Source: Porphyromonadaceae bacterium UBA2720 (GTDB lineage: Bacteria > Bacteroidota > Bacteroidia > Bacteroidales > Muribaculaceae). From it: a stretch of DNA of 10,237 nucleotides. The first letter of the stretch is position 1; the number at the start of each line of letters is the position of its first letter. Location of the stretch: NCBI GenBank assembly GCA_002353885.1, contig DEKO01000170.1, positions 13,977-24,213 on the forward strand, read 5' to 3'. Position numbers and translations under genes: made by a program. This document shows positions 1 to 5,873 of the stretch, piece after piece. The notes beneath the pieces were generated by a model. That model was given only the letters and a program-made list of their open reading frames with translations, was not told where the DNA came from and did no database searches.

Positions 1-19
1 GCCATGGCGCGTCCCTACC
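1..19. repeat. Partial copy of palindromic intergenic repeat, cut by the window edge
   Basis: The first 19 bases are the exact reverse complement of 5386-5404, where a fuller copy of the same element lies downstream of queC. The core reads GTAGGGACGCGCCATGGC on the minus strand. Only one arm is visible here because the window begins inside it. It sits about 30 bases beyond the stop codon of the CotH-type gene. That it is an interspersed repeat is inferred from the copies inside this window. Confidence 0.7.
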
Positions 20-32
20 GCCTCACCCCTCA

Positions 33-49
33 CACCCCTTCAGGGGGTG
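33..49 (-). terminator. GC-rich hairpin just after the CotH-type gene, possible terminator
   Basis: Bases 33-38 (CACCCC) pair with 44-49 (GGGGTG) around a short loop. On the minus strand the hairpin starts one base after the TAG stop of the CotH-type gene. No T-run follows it, so it is not a classical intrinsic terminator. It may act as a weak terminator or mRNA-stabilising stem, or be a relic of the C-rich/G-rich hairpin also seen at 3971-3986. Confidence 0.35.
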
Positions 50-50
50 A

Positions 51-2567
51 CTAATACCCGAGGTCGGCGAAATATTTCTTTTCCTCGTCGGGTGTGATGT
101 TCAGAGCCTTGCGCAAGCCGTCGAGCAAGAACTTGTGACGACCGTCGAAACGCTGGCGGAAGGCCTGGACATGCTTCTCCCATCGGTCGTAGGACAAGAC
201 GCGGGGCCAGCGCTCGCAGTTGCGCTTCATTTCGGGCCGGATGGTTGCAATGAGCCGGTCGAAGACGGCTCTGGCATGGCTGGGGGCGAAGGTCTTGTGC
301 AAGTGCAACGATGTGCGCTGCAGCAGCAGCTGCCTGAACTCGTCATTCTTGAGCAGGAGCCTGGTGAGCGTGTTCTGCACAGCCACGCCACCACTGGCAT
401 TGTAGATATAGTCGGCCGGTGTTTTGTCCGACGCCCATGTGGCATCCAGGTCGTAGAAGACGAGATGCCACTTCATGTCGCCTGCAGGGTCTTCTGAGCG
501 CACAAAGCGCACATTGCCCAGGTCTTGGTTGCCCGAATACATCTGTCCCAGCTGCAGGTCCACAAGGCCGGTGACATCCAGCCAGTCTTTGACACGCTCA
601 TAATGTTCCTTGACTGACATGTCGTGCGTCTTGATGTAGGCCACGAGGTCGTCAAAGTCCTTTTTAGTGCCTTCCTCACAATATTTGCCCGACATGATGA
701 TAGACACCTCGTCGTCCGACACATTGAGGTGACGTGCCACAAAGCGTTTGTCAATCTTGTCACGGATATAGTACACCCCGAAGTATGCGGCGTTGACATA
801 GAGCACCACAGGGCGATAGGCCTGCACGAGCAGGTTGGGACAGCTCTCGGCCATGAGGCTGGTGAAGAACTCGTCACGCGCCATCACCCCCGTGATGTCC
901 TGCGAGCCCGAGCGCAGCACAAACTTGCGCACGTCCCATGGTTGCCCGTCGGCATAGAGGTCATAGTCGATGCCCACTGGGCCATTGCTGTCGCGGAAGC
1001 GAATCTTGAACGACTTCTTCTGGAGCATGCGCGAGAAGCCACCGAATATGGCCAGCTCGCAACCTGCCGAGAATCCCTTGTCGCCGTCGAGCAACTCGAC
1101 ACGAGCCTTGCGCCACGAGGGGTTCCAGTAGTTGGCTCCATAGTGTGGAATCTCGGCCTGAGCATGTGGTCCGGTGACATAGATGCCACGATAATAGTCA
1201 TAGAGGTCGGCCGGATTGACCGTAATGTTGACTACCGGCAGGGTGTGCTCGGCCAGGATGAATGTCGCGGTGACCTCGTCGCTGAGCAACGACGTGGAGT
1301 CGCCTGCGTTGATGGCGCGCACAGTGGTGTTGCGGTCGATGACAATCGAGTCTTTGTAGACCGGCGACTGCACGGTGGGCTTGCTGCCATCGATGGTGTA
1401 GTGCACCATGCCGCCATGGGTGTCGATGAGGATGCGCATCCGGTCGGTGTGGGCGTACACCCCGGGGGTAGGGTTGAACGAGGGCTGGGCGGCGATGTGC
1501 CGATAGCCGGGCTGGGTGTTCTCGGCCCCACGTGTGGGCGAGGCAAAATAATAGTTTCCGGGCTTGCCGGCGATGCGTCCCACCGATGCGCCCACCGGCA
1601 CCATGGCTCCACACAGTCCGTCGACAAACTCGCCGTCGCGCGTCAGTGTGACCGACTTGTTGAGATTGACCTTGAACTGCATCCGCCGCGTGTCGACCAC
1701 ATAGACAGCACCGGGCTTAAGCTGCACCGACGGGAACTGCCACTGGCTCATGTCCTTGATGCTGGTTGTCAGACAATAGTCGGCCAGGTCGACGGGCTGG
1801 TCCGAGACATTCTTGACCTCGACCCAGGCCAAGCCCTCTTTGTGTCCACGGGGCTGCAGCTCCCACATGCGCAGCGGGCCCTTGCGCTGTTTGTCGATCA
1901 AGACATTGTACTGTTCATATCCCTGGGGTGTGTTTTCTAGTCCTGGCGTGGGCTCATAGCATGCCTCAAAGGTACTGGTGCTGTCGGCCATGCGACGATA
2001 GCACTGGTCGTCTTGCAACTCGGGATAGCTGACACTATCGACCACTGATTCCTGCTTGAGCAACAGCAGTTTGCCACCCTTGGACGAGAGTTTAAAACTG
2101 GTGTGCAGCGGGCCGTCGGGCGAGTTGTTGTTCTTCTTAGAGGCAAAGACCAGCAGGCACTCGCCAGGCTTGAGCACGCGCTCGGGAAATGCCCACAGTT
2201 TCTTGTCGACAGCCGCATCGGCATTGCCTGCCTCGTCAGCTTTGTCTTTATTCTTCTTGGTTTTCTTTTTATCTTTCTTCTTCGACTTGCTGGCATCCTT
2301 GTCCTTGACCATGCGCAGGGCATAGCCGCCCAGCGAGACAGGTTCTGACGAAGTGTTCTTGATTTCGAGCCAGTCGCTGGGTTCGCCATCCTCATCAACA
2401 ATGCCCGAGTGGTTCGACACCATCAGTTCGTTGATGACAAGGCCCTCGTTGCTGCTGGAGTCGGAGCAAGAAGTTGATGCAACCATCAGCGCCATGGTCG
2501 CCAGGCAAGTCATGACACTCAATAACAACTGGAATGATTTGTTCATAGAATGCTTCATTATTCTCAT
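51..2567 (-). CDS. Surface lipoprotein with lamin-tail domains and a CotH kinase-like domain
   Basis: Probably a secreted, membrane-anchored protein with a CotH-type (atypical extracellular protein kinase) domain. Its 838 residues start with a lipoprotein signal: a hydrophobic stretch, then ASTSC with Cys34 as likely lipidated residue, followed by SDSSS. A lamin-tail domain (about 43-210) is split by a lysine-rich insertion at 88-123. A second lamin-tail-like domain follows at about 230-350, then a chitobiase C-terminal/Fn3-associated domain at about 363-438 (VHYTIDGSKPT), then the CotH domain from about 442. Candidate catalytic features are QKKSFKIRFR (516-525), SGNQDLGN with Asp682 (678-685) and FYDLDATW with Asp706 and Asp708 (704-711), matching the family's NxD and DxD acidic residues. 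Alternative starts at Met4 and Met8 are possible; Met8 gives the most compact signal peptide. It lies 54 bases downstream of the phosphatase gene with no promoter seen between, so cotranscription is likely. Kinase activity is inferred from the family, and the substrate is unknown. Confidence 0.85.
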   Translation of the reverse strand: MRIMKHSMNKSFQLLLSVMTCLATMALMVASTSCSDSSSNEGLVINELMVSNHSGIVDEDGEPSDWLEIKNTSSEPVSLGGYALRMVKDKDASKSKKKDKKKTKKNKDKADEAGNADAAVDKKLWAFPERVLKPGECLLVFASKKNNNSPDGPLHTSFKLSSKGGKLLLLKQESVVDSVSYPELQDDQCYRRMADSTSTFEACYEPTPGLENTPQGYEQYNVLIDKQRKGPLRMWELQPRGHKEGLAWVEVKNVSDQPVDLADYCLTTSIKDMSQWQFPSVQLKPGAVYVVDTRRMQFKVNLNKSVTLTRDGEFVDGLCGAMVPVGASVGRIAGKPGNYYFASPTRGAENTQPGYRHIAAQPSFNPTPGVYAHTDRMRILIDTHGGMVHYTIDGSKPTVQSPVYKDSIVIDRNTTVRAINAGDSTSLLSDEVTATFILAEHTLPVVNITVNPADLYDYYRGIYVTGPHAQAEIPHYGANYWNPSWRKARVELLDGDKGFSAGCELAIFGGFSRMLQKKSFKIRFRDSNGPVGIDYDLYADGQPWDVRKFVLRSGSQDITGVMARDEFFTSLMAESCPNLLVQAYRPVVLYVNAAYFGVYYIRDKIDKRFVARHLNVSDDEVSIIMSGKYCEEGTKKDFDDLVAYIKTHDMSVKEHYERVKDWLDVTGLVDLQLGQMYSGNQDLGNVRFVRSEDPAGDMKWHLVFYDLDATWASDKTPADYIYNASGGVAVQNTLTRLLLKNDEFRQLLLQRTSLHLHKTFAPSHARAVFDRLIATIRPEMKRNCERWPRVLSYDRWEKHVQAFRQRFDGRHKFLLDGLRKALNITPDEEKKYFADLGY

Positions 2568-2570
2568 TAA

Positions 2571-2610
2571 CTGAATTCAGGTTAAGTGGTTACGAGGCGG
2601 CCACTGCCGC
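2571..2610. other. Palindrome and small hairpin in the phosphatase-CotH gap
   Basis: The 54-base gap between the two minus-strand genes holds a perfect 10-base palindrome, CTGAATTCAG (2571-2580), and a five-pair GC stem, GCGGC (2597-2601) with GCCGC (2606-2610) and a four-base loop. There is no T-run and no TAnnTTTG box. The stem could attenuate or process the transcript between the two genes, or mean nothing. Confidence 0.35.
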
Positions 2611-2621
2611 GCACACCAAAT

Positions 2622-3752
2622 CTACTCGACAACTTGGCTGCGCGTGCCAATCCGAGATGAGTCGTTCTTGACACCCAGCATGATGTGGAGGAAGTAGTCC
2701 AGTTCGCGCTTCTCCATGCCGATGCTCAGCCAGTAGTTATAGAAGCACTTGGCCAGATCGTCCTTGGGCCCATAAGTGCGGATGTGGTTAAGCATCGACT
2801 TGAGCGGACTGCGCACACGCTTGTTTTTCCTACTCAGACTGAATGTGGACAACTCATAATCTCGACACAAGTCCAACTCGCTCAGCCCCAGCAATCCCTC
2901 AACGAGGAAACTGAGTGTGCCACATCGGTCGCAACCGATGGCGCAGTGCCAGTCGACGTTCTTGCCCTCATGCAACCGCATGATGACCCACCGCAAGTCG
3001 GTGACATAGACATCGTTCTTCTCCTTGATTCCACTCAGATACATGCCATGGCTGATGCGCAGGTAGTCTTTGTCCTCGCCCAGACACGAAGTAGTGCGTT
3101 TGACCTCATGACGCAAGTCCAGCTCAGCCACCACACCCAGGTTGTCAACAAAGTCGTGCCGCCCCTGCCGCGTGGTCCTCTCGAGGCTGCCACTGCGATA
3201 GAGCCGGCCATACTTGACGGGTACGCCATATTGTGTGGGCCATCCACCCAGGTCGCGTATGTTGCTGTTGTTGCGCACTTGGATCATTCTTACCAGCCCC
3301 TCGGTGCGGAACTTGCCGTGAGCCATCTGTGTGACCGTGCCATCAACCCGTATTTCCTCAACCTTGTAGTAATACAACCGATTGGGCAGCAGGTTGCGTA
3401 TCATGTAAGACGAGACATCGTTTTCATCGGGGTTGAACGTGTAAGCACCCTTGTAGTCTTCGCGTTCGCCCACCGTTATCAGAATCTCCTTGATCTCTTC
3501 GGGAGGCACAGTAGGCTCCCAAGTGACCAACTTCCCGTTGGGCCAATACAGCTTCTTGCCATATATGTCCGAGTTGTTATACTTGGTGACGACACTAACC
3601 TTGTAATCATCGTTTTGAGTATAGGTGCGTTGTGCATCTGCCATATAGTCACGCACGGCTCGGTTTTCGATATTGACGACCTCGATGGTGTCCTGCGCCC
3701 ACAACTGAAAGGCCACCATCACGGCAAACAATAAGATCAGATTTTTCTTCAT
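2622..3752 (-). CDS. Secreted tyrosine-phosphatase-family protein with Fn3-like N-terminal domain
   Basis: A predicted exported phosphatase of the bacterial protein-tyrosine-phosphatase family (Y_phosphatase3 type). I place the start at the ATG at 3752, giving 376 residues that begin MKKNLILLFAVMVAFQLWAQ, a Sec signal peptide probably cut after Ala19; the open frame also reaches a GTG two codons upstream. Residues about 20-150 look like a fibronectin-III-like fold (LPNRLYYYKVEEIRVDG). The phosphatase domain follows: NIRDLGG (164-170), YRSGSL (185-190), AELDLR, and the CX5R loop HCAIGCDRCG with nucleophile Cys270 and Arg276. The family's usual loop is close to HCxxGxDRTG, so here Cys replaces the Thr after the Arg and another Cys sits inside the loop. 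The substrate could be phosphotyrosine, phosphoserine/threonine or a phospholipid. It is the first gene of a probable operon with the CotH-type lipoprotein. Confidence 0.83.
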   Translation of the reverse strand: MKKNLILLFAVMVAFQLWAQDTIEVVNIENRAVRDYMADAQRTYTQNDDYKVSVVTKYNNSDIYGKKLYWPNGKLVTWEPTVPPEEIKEILITVGEREDYKGAYTFNPDENDVSSYMIRNLLPNRLYYYKVEEIRVDGTVTQMAHGKFRTEGLVRMIQVRNNSNIRDLGGWPTQYGVPVKYGRLYRSGSLERTTRQGRHDFVDNLGVVAELDLRHEVKRTTSCLGEDKDYLRISHGMYLSGIKEKNDVYVTDLRWVIMRLHEGKNVDWHCAIGCDRCGTLSFLVEGLLGLSELDLCRDYELSTFSLSRKNKRVRSPLKSMLNHIRTYGPKDDLAKCFYNYWLSIGMEKRELDYFLHIMLGVKNDSSRIGTRSQVVE

Positions 3753-3780
3753 CAACACGATAGGTTTTGGTTATAAACTA

Positions 3781-3813
3781 CAAAAATAGTGACAATCCGG
3801 CAATTGGGCCAAA
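3781..3813 (-). promoter_or_regulatory. Bacteroidetes-type promoter of the phosphatase-CotH operon
   Basis: Read on the minus strand, TTTG (3813-3810) is followed by 21 bases and TATTTTTG (3788-3781), matching the Bacteroidetes -33/-7 pattern TTTG-N19to21-TAnnTTTG. The -7 box ends 28 bases before the ATG at 3752. No further promoter is visible before the second gene. Confidence 0.7.
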
Positions 3814-3871
3814 CTTTTACATTCGTTTTGCTATTTTTAAGAATTCAGATTACTTAGTCAGCCTGGCGGTT

Positions 3872-3900
3872 GTAGGGACGGCGCTCCCGCGCCGTCCGCC
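3872..3900. repeat. GC-rich palindromic repeat related to the GTAGGGACG family
   Basis: GGACGGCGC (3876-3884) pairs perfectly with GCGCCGTCC (3889-3897) around a TCCC loop. It opens with GTAGGGACG, the same first nine bases as the element at 5387-5411, so it looks like a variant of that repeat family with a different inner part. Confidence 0.6.
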
Positions 3901-3970
3901 TCGACAAAAGGTATATTTTAGTAGTGAGGTAGTAAAGTAGTAGGACCATTACATGATGGCGGCTGACCTT

Positions 3971-3986
3971 CCCCCTCTTTAGGGGG
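3971..3986. repeat. C-rich/G-rich hairpin repeat
   Basis: CCCCCT (3971-3976) pairs with AGGGGG (3981-3986) around a CTTT loop, followed by a G-rich tail to about 4000. The hairpin at 33-49 is similar (CCCCTTCAGGGGG), and both are followed by a GAC within a few bases, which suggests a second small interspersed hairpin family. Confidence 0.5.
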
Positions 3987-4116
3987 GGACCGAGGGGGGC
4001 TCCCCGCGGCACCCCGCATTCCTACTAACAACTAACGTCTAAAGTCTAAAAAAGTTGCAACGTTAGCTGTCGCCCAAGTTACTCACGTTCGGAAAAGAAA
4101 AAAATAAGCTCATTTT

Positions 4117-4148
4117 TTTGCTCTTCGCTCACTTAATCGTAACTTTGC
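4117..4148 (+). promoter_or_regulatory. Bacteroidetes-type promoter of queF
   Basis: TTTG (4117-4120), 19 bases, then TAACTTTGC (4140-4148) is a near-ideal Bacteroidetes promoter. It ends 26 bases before the ATG at 4175 and so decides the queF start: the longer open frame beginning at 4118 would start inside the promoter. No room is left for a preQ1 riboswitch in the short leader. The bases after the -33 box (CTCTTCGCTC) nearly match those of the pepO promoter. Confidence 0.8.
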
Positions 4149-4174
4149 AGCCCGAAACAGAAAAAAGTATCATC

Positions 4175-4648
4175 ATGCCACGCAACGAACAAGAATTGCA
4201 GGGAGTGACTCTGCTGGGCAACCAAGGCACCGAATATCGCTTCGGCTATACACCCGAAGTGCTCGAGACCTTCGACAACAAGCATCCCGAGCACGACTAT
4301 CTGGTGACACTCAATTGCCCAGAATTCACCTCATTGTGCCCTAAGACGGGACAGCCCGACTTTGGTCGCATCGTCATCAACTACATCCCTCGCATCCGCA
4401 TGGTCGAGAGCAAGAGCCTAAAGCTCTACCTATTCAGCTTTCGCAACCATGGCGACTTTCATGAAGACTGTGTCAACATCATCATGAAGGACTTGATTGC
4501 CCTGATGGACCCGAAGTATATTGAGGTAATTGGCTTCTTTAACCCTCGCGGCGGCATTTCAATACTACCATTTGCCAACTGGGGCGACGATGACCACCAG
4601 GACATGGTCAAAGCCAGAATCAGCGCGCAATGCAGCAGTAGTTTTTAG
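4175..4648 (+). CDS. queF: NADPH-dependent 7-cyano-7-deazaguanine reductase (preQ1 synthase)
   Basis: QueF reduces the nitrile of preQ0 to the aminomethyl of preQ1 with NADPH, the last free-base step before tRNA-guanine transglycosylase in queuosine synthesis; it acts in the cytoplasm. The 157-residue protein is of the short, Bacillus-type unimodular class. The nucleophile Cys55 in SLCPKTGQPD, Asp62 in the same motif, and Glu97 in HGDFHE all fall at the family's expected positions. The QueF signature ESKSLKLYLFSFR spans 78-90. The start at 4175 was chosen because the promoter lies at 4117-4148, removing the upstream 19 codons of the open frame. queC follows after 64 bases on the same strand, so the two are probably cotranscribed. 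Confidence 0.95.
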   Translation: MPRNEQELQGVTLLGNQGTEYRFGYTPEVLETFDNKHPEHDYLVTLNCPEFTSLCPKTGQPDFGRIVINYIPRIRMVESKSLKLYLFSFRNHGDFHEDCVNIIMKDLIALMDPKYIEVIGFFNPRGGISILPFANWGDDDHQDMVKARISAQCSSSF

Positions 4649-4712
4649 GGAGCCTCACCCCCATTAGGCATTAGTCGTTTCACTATACATTATAAATTAT
4701 TCTCTGGAAAAG

Positions 4713-5366
4713 TTGAAAGACGCAGTAATCATCACCTCAGGCGGCATGGACTCGACCACCATGCTCTATGAATACAAGGACGAGATTGCCATGGCCATCA
4801 CGTTTGACTACGGGTCGACACAGAATGGCCGTGAGCGACAGTGGGCTATCACCCACTGCCAACGCTTGGGCATCAAGCACCTGATCATCAGGCTCGACTT
4901 CATGCGCCAGTACTTCAAGAGCGCGTTGCTCGAGAGTGCCGACGCCATTCCTGACGGCAACTACGATGACGAGAACATGAAGGTGACCGTTGTTCCCTTC
5001 CGCAACGGCATCATGCTATCGATAGCCTGCGGCATCGCCGAGAGCTATGGACTGAAGCGGGTGATGATAGCCAACCACGCAGGCGACCACAGCATCTATC
5101 CCGACTGCCGGGCCAGTTTTGTCGACGCAATGTCGGCTGCCATGCAGCAAGGCACCTATGAGGGTATTCAAGTGTTCGCACCTTACACCCATCTGAGCAA
5201 AGCCGACATTGCACGTCATGGTGCAGCACTTGGGCTGAACTATGCCGAGACCTACTCGTGCTACAAGGGCGGCGAGCACCATTGCGGCACCTGCGGCACC
5301 TGCACCGAGCGCCGTCAAGCCTTGCGCGAAGCCGGCATCAACGACAAAACCATCTACGATAACTAA
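4713..5366 (+). CDS. queC: 7-cyano-7-deazaguanine synthase (preQ0 synthase)
   Basis: QueC converts 7-carboxy-7-deazaguanine to preQ0 using ATP and ammonia. The 217 residues begin with the PP-loop ATPase motif SGGMDS (9-14). Other family features are FDYGSTQ (31-37), PFRNGIML (95-102), DHSIYPDCRASF (125-136) and a C-terminal zinc site of Cys183, Cys191, Cys194 and Cys197 (CGTCGTC), followed by ERRQA. The start codon is TTG at 4713: no in-frame ATG lies upstream nearby, and the first internal ATG would cut through the PP-loop. It sits 64 bases after queF with no promoter visible, consistent with an operon. A 170-base repeat-containing gap separates it from queD. Confidence 0.95.
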   Translation: MKDAVIITSGGMDSTTMLYEYKDEIAMAITFDYGSTQNGRERQWAITHCQRLGIKHLIIRLDFMRQYFKSALLESADAIPDGNYDDENMKVTVVPFRNGIMLSIACGIAESYGLKRVMIANHAGDHSIYPDCRASFVDAMSAAMQQGTYEGIQVFAPYTHLSKADIARHGAALGLNYAETYSCYKGGEHHCGTCGTCTERRQALREAGINDKTIYDN

Positions 5367-5386
5367 TTTTGGCTTTTAGCGAACAG

Positions 5387-5411
5387 GTAGGGACGCGCCA
5401 TGGCACGTCCC
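5387..5411. repeat. Palindromic intergenic repeat, GTAGGGACG family, complete copy
   Basis: Bases 5390-5411 form a near-perfect palindrome centred on CCATGG: the arm GGGACGCGCC mirrors GGCACGTCCC with a single G/A-type mismatch. Bases 5386-5404 are the exact reverse complement of 1-19. A diverged copy starts 47 bases further on. It lies 20 bases after the queC stop and has no T-run. A REP-like element is inferred; no transposase is present nearby. Confidence 0.7.
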
Positions 5412-5433
5412 GAAGCAAGCATAGAGCCCGGCT

Positions 5434-5457
5434 GTAGCGACGCACCATGCCGCGTCT
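5434..5457. repeat. Diverged second copy of the GTAGGGACG palindromic repeat
   Basis: Starting with GTAGCGACGCACCATG, this stretch matches 19 of 25 positions of the element at 5387-5411 in the same orientation. GACGC (5439-5443) and GCGTC (5452-5456) keep the stem. Two copies in tandem within the queC-queD gap suggest local duplication followed by drift. Confidence 0.55.
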
Positions 5458-5477
5458 GATGGGACTAGAGGGATAGG

Positions 5478-5518
5478 CATTTTTCATTTTACAGTTTACA
5501 TTTTTCATTTTACAGTTT
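5478..5518. repeat. AT-rich 20-base tandem repeat, two copies
   Basis: The 20-base unit CATTTTTCATTTTACAGTTT occurs perfectly at 5478-5497 and 5499-5518, one base apart, with the start of a third (TTCATT) after it. Low-complexity tandem sequence of this kind is common between genes in Bacteroidales. It lies directly upstream of queD and contains no TAnnTTTG box. An open frame on the minus strand across it (peptide with repeated NCKMKN) is a by-product of the repeat. Confidence 0.65.
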
Positions 5519-5536
5519 TCATTATTAATTAAAACC

Positions 5537-5872
5537 ATGTACTTTGTCAAGAAGACCCTGGAAATCTCATCATGTCACCAGCTGTATCTCGACTATGAGA
5601 GCAAGTGCGAGAACCTGCACGGACACAACTGGATGATCAACATCTACTGCAAGTCGAAAGAATTGGACAGCAACGGCATGGTGACCGACTTTACTCAAAT
5701 CAAGAAGATGATTCATGGCCACATCGACCACCGCAACCTCAACGAGGTGCTCAAGTTTAACCCTACAGCCGAGAACATTGCTCGATGGATTGTTGACACC
5801 GTGCCCAACTGCTACCGCGCCGAGGTGTGGGAAAGCCGCGACAACATGGCTGCCTATGAACGCGACGAATAG
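5537..5872 (+). CDS. queD: 6-carboxy-5,6,7,8-tetrahydropterin synthase
   Basis: QueD turns dihydroneopterin triphosphate into 6-carboxytetrahydropterin, the first committed step of 7-deazaguanine synthesis. The 111-residue protein has the family's zinc ligands His14 (SSCHQL), His28 and His30 (LHGHNW), the catalytic Cys24 (SKCENLHGH), the Asp64-His65 pair in IDHRNLNE, PTAENIARWI (76-85) and the substrate-binding Glu99 in EVWES. Length and motif order fit the QueD/PTPS-I type rather than a eukaryotic PTPS. The ATG at 5537 is preceded by the AT-rich tandem repeat with no canonical promoter, so transcription may come from queF-queC through the 170-base gap or from an unrecognised promoter. The next gene begins one base after its stop, implying translational coupling. 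QueE is absent here, although QueD and QueE act consecutively. Confidence 0.93.
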   Translation: MYFVKKTLEISSCHQLYLDYESKCENLHGHNWMINIYCKSKELDSNGMVTDFTQIKKMIHGHIDHRNLNEVLKFNPTAENIARWIVDTVPNCYRAEVWESRDNMAAYERDE

Positions 5873-5873
5873 A

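Larger units (their letters stand above)
3814..4116. other. Gene-free divergent region with simple and hairpin repeats
   Basis: No coding region is supported in this gap between the two divergent promoters. It holds a GC-rich hairpin (3876-3897), a run of GTAGT-like units (3921-3943), a C/G hairpin (3971-3986), a GTCTAAA doublet (4037-4050) and a 7-base inverted repeat, CTAACGT (4032-4038) with ACGTTAG (4060-4066). The composition looks like decaying repeat sequence rather than a gene. Confidence 0.6.

Noticed and set aside
624..1940. Plus-strand open frame of 438 codons opposite the CotH-type gene
   Set aside because: It mirrors a gene with clear domains, and its product is rich in His, Val and Leu without any recognisable motif; it is a codon-usage shadow.
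2685..3734. Plus-strand open frame of 349 codons opposite the phosphatase gene
   Set aside because: No motif or export signal, and it is fully antisense to a gene with a complete phosphatase signature.
3872..4000. Insertion-sequence remnant in the divergent gap
   Set aside because: No transposase fragment, terminal inverted repeats or target duplication could be identified; only short hairpin repeats are present.
4118..4174. Longer N-terminus for QueF
   Set aside because: The extra codons overlap the -33 and -7 promoter boxes, and family residue positions (Cys55, Asp62, Glu97) fit the start at 4175.
4148..4174. preQ1 riboswitch in front of queF
   Set aside because: The leader after the -7 box is only about 26 bases and shows no aptamer-like stem and A-rich tail.
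5478..5518. CRISPR-like array
   Set aside because: Only two AT-rich units with a one-base interval and no spacers or cas genes.
5338..5550. Minus-strand 70-codon open frame with repeated NCKMKN
   Set aside because: It is produced by translating the AT tandem repeat and palindromic repeats; no conserved protein features.
5715..5873. Longer N-terminus for the SGNH hydrolase, overlapping queD
   Set aside because: The added residues are an out-of-frame reading of queD, and the signal peptide begins at 5874.
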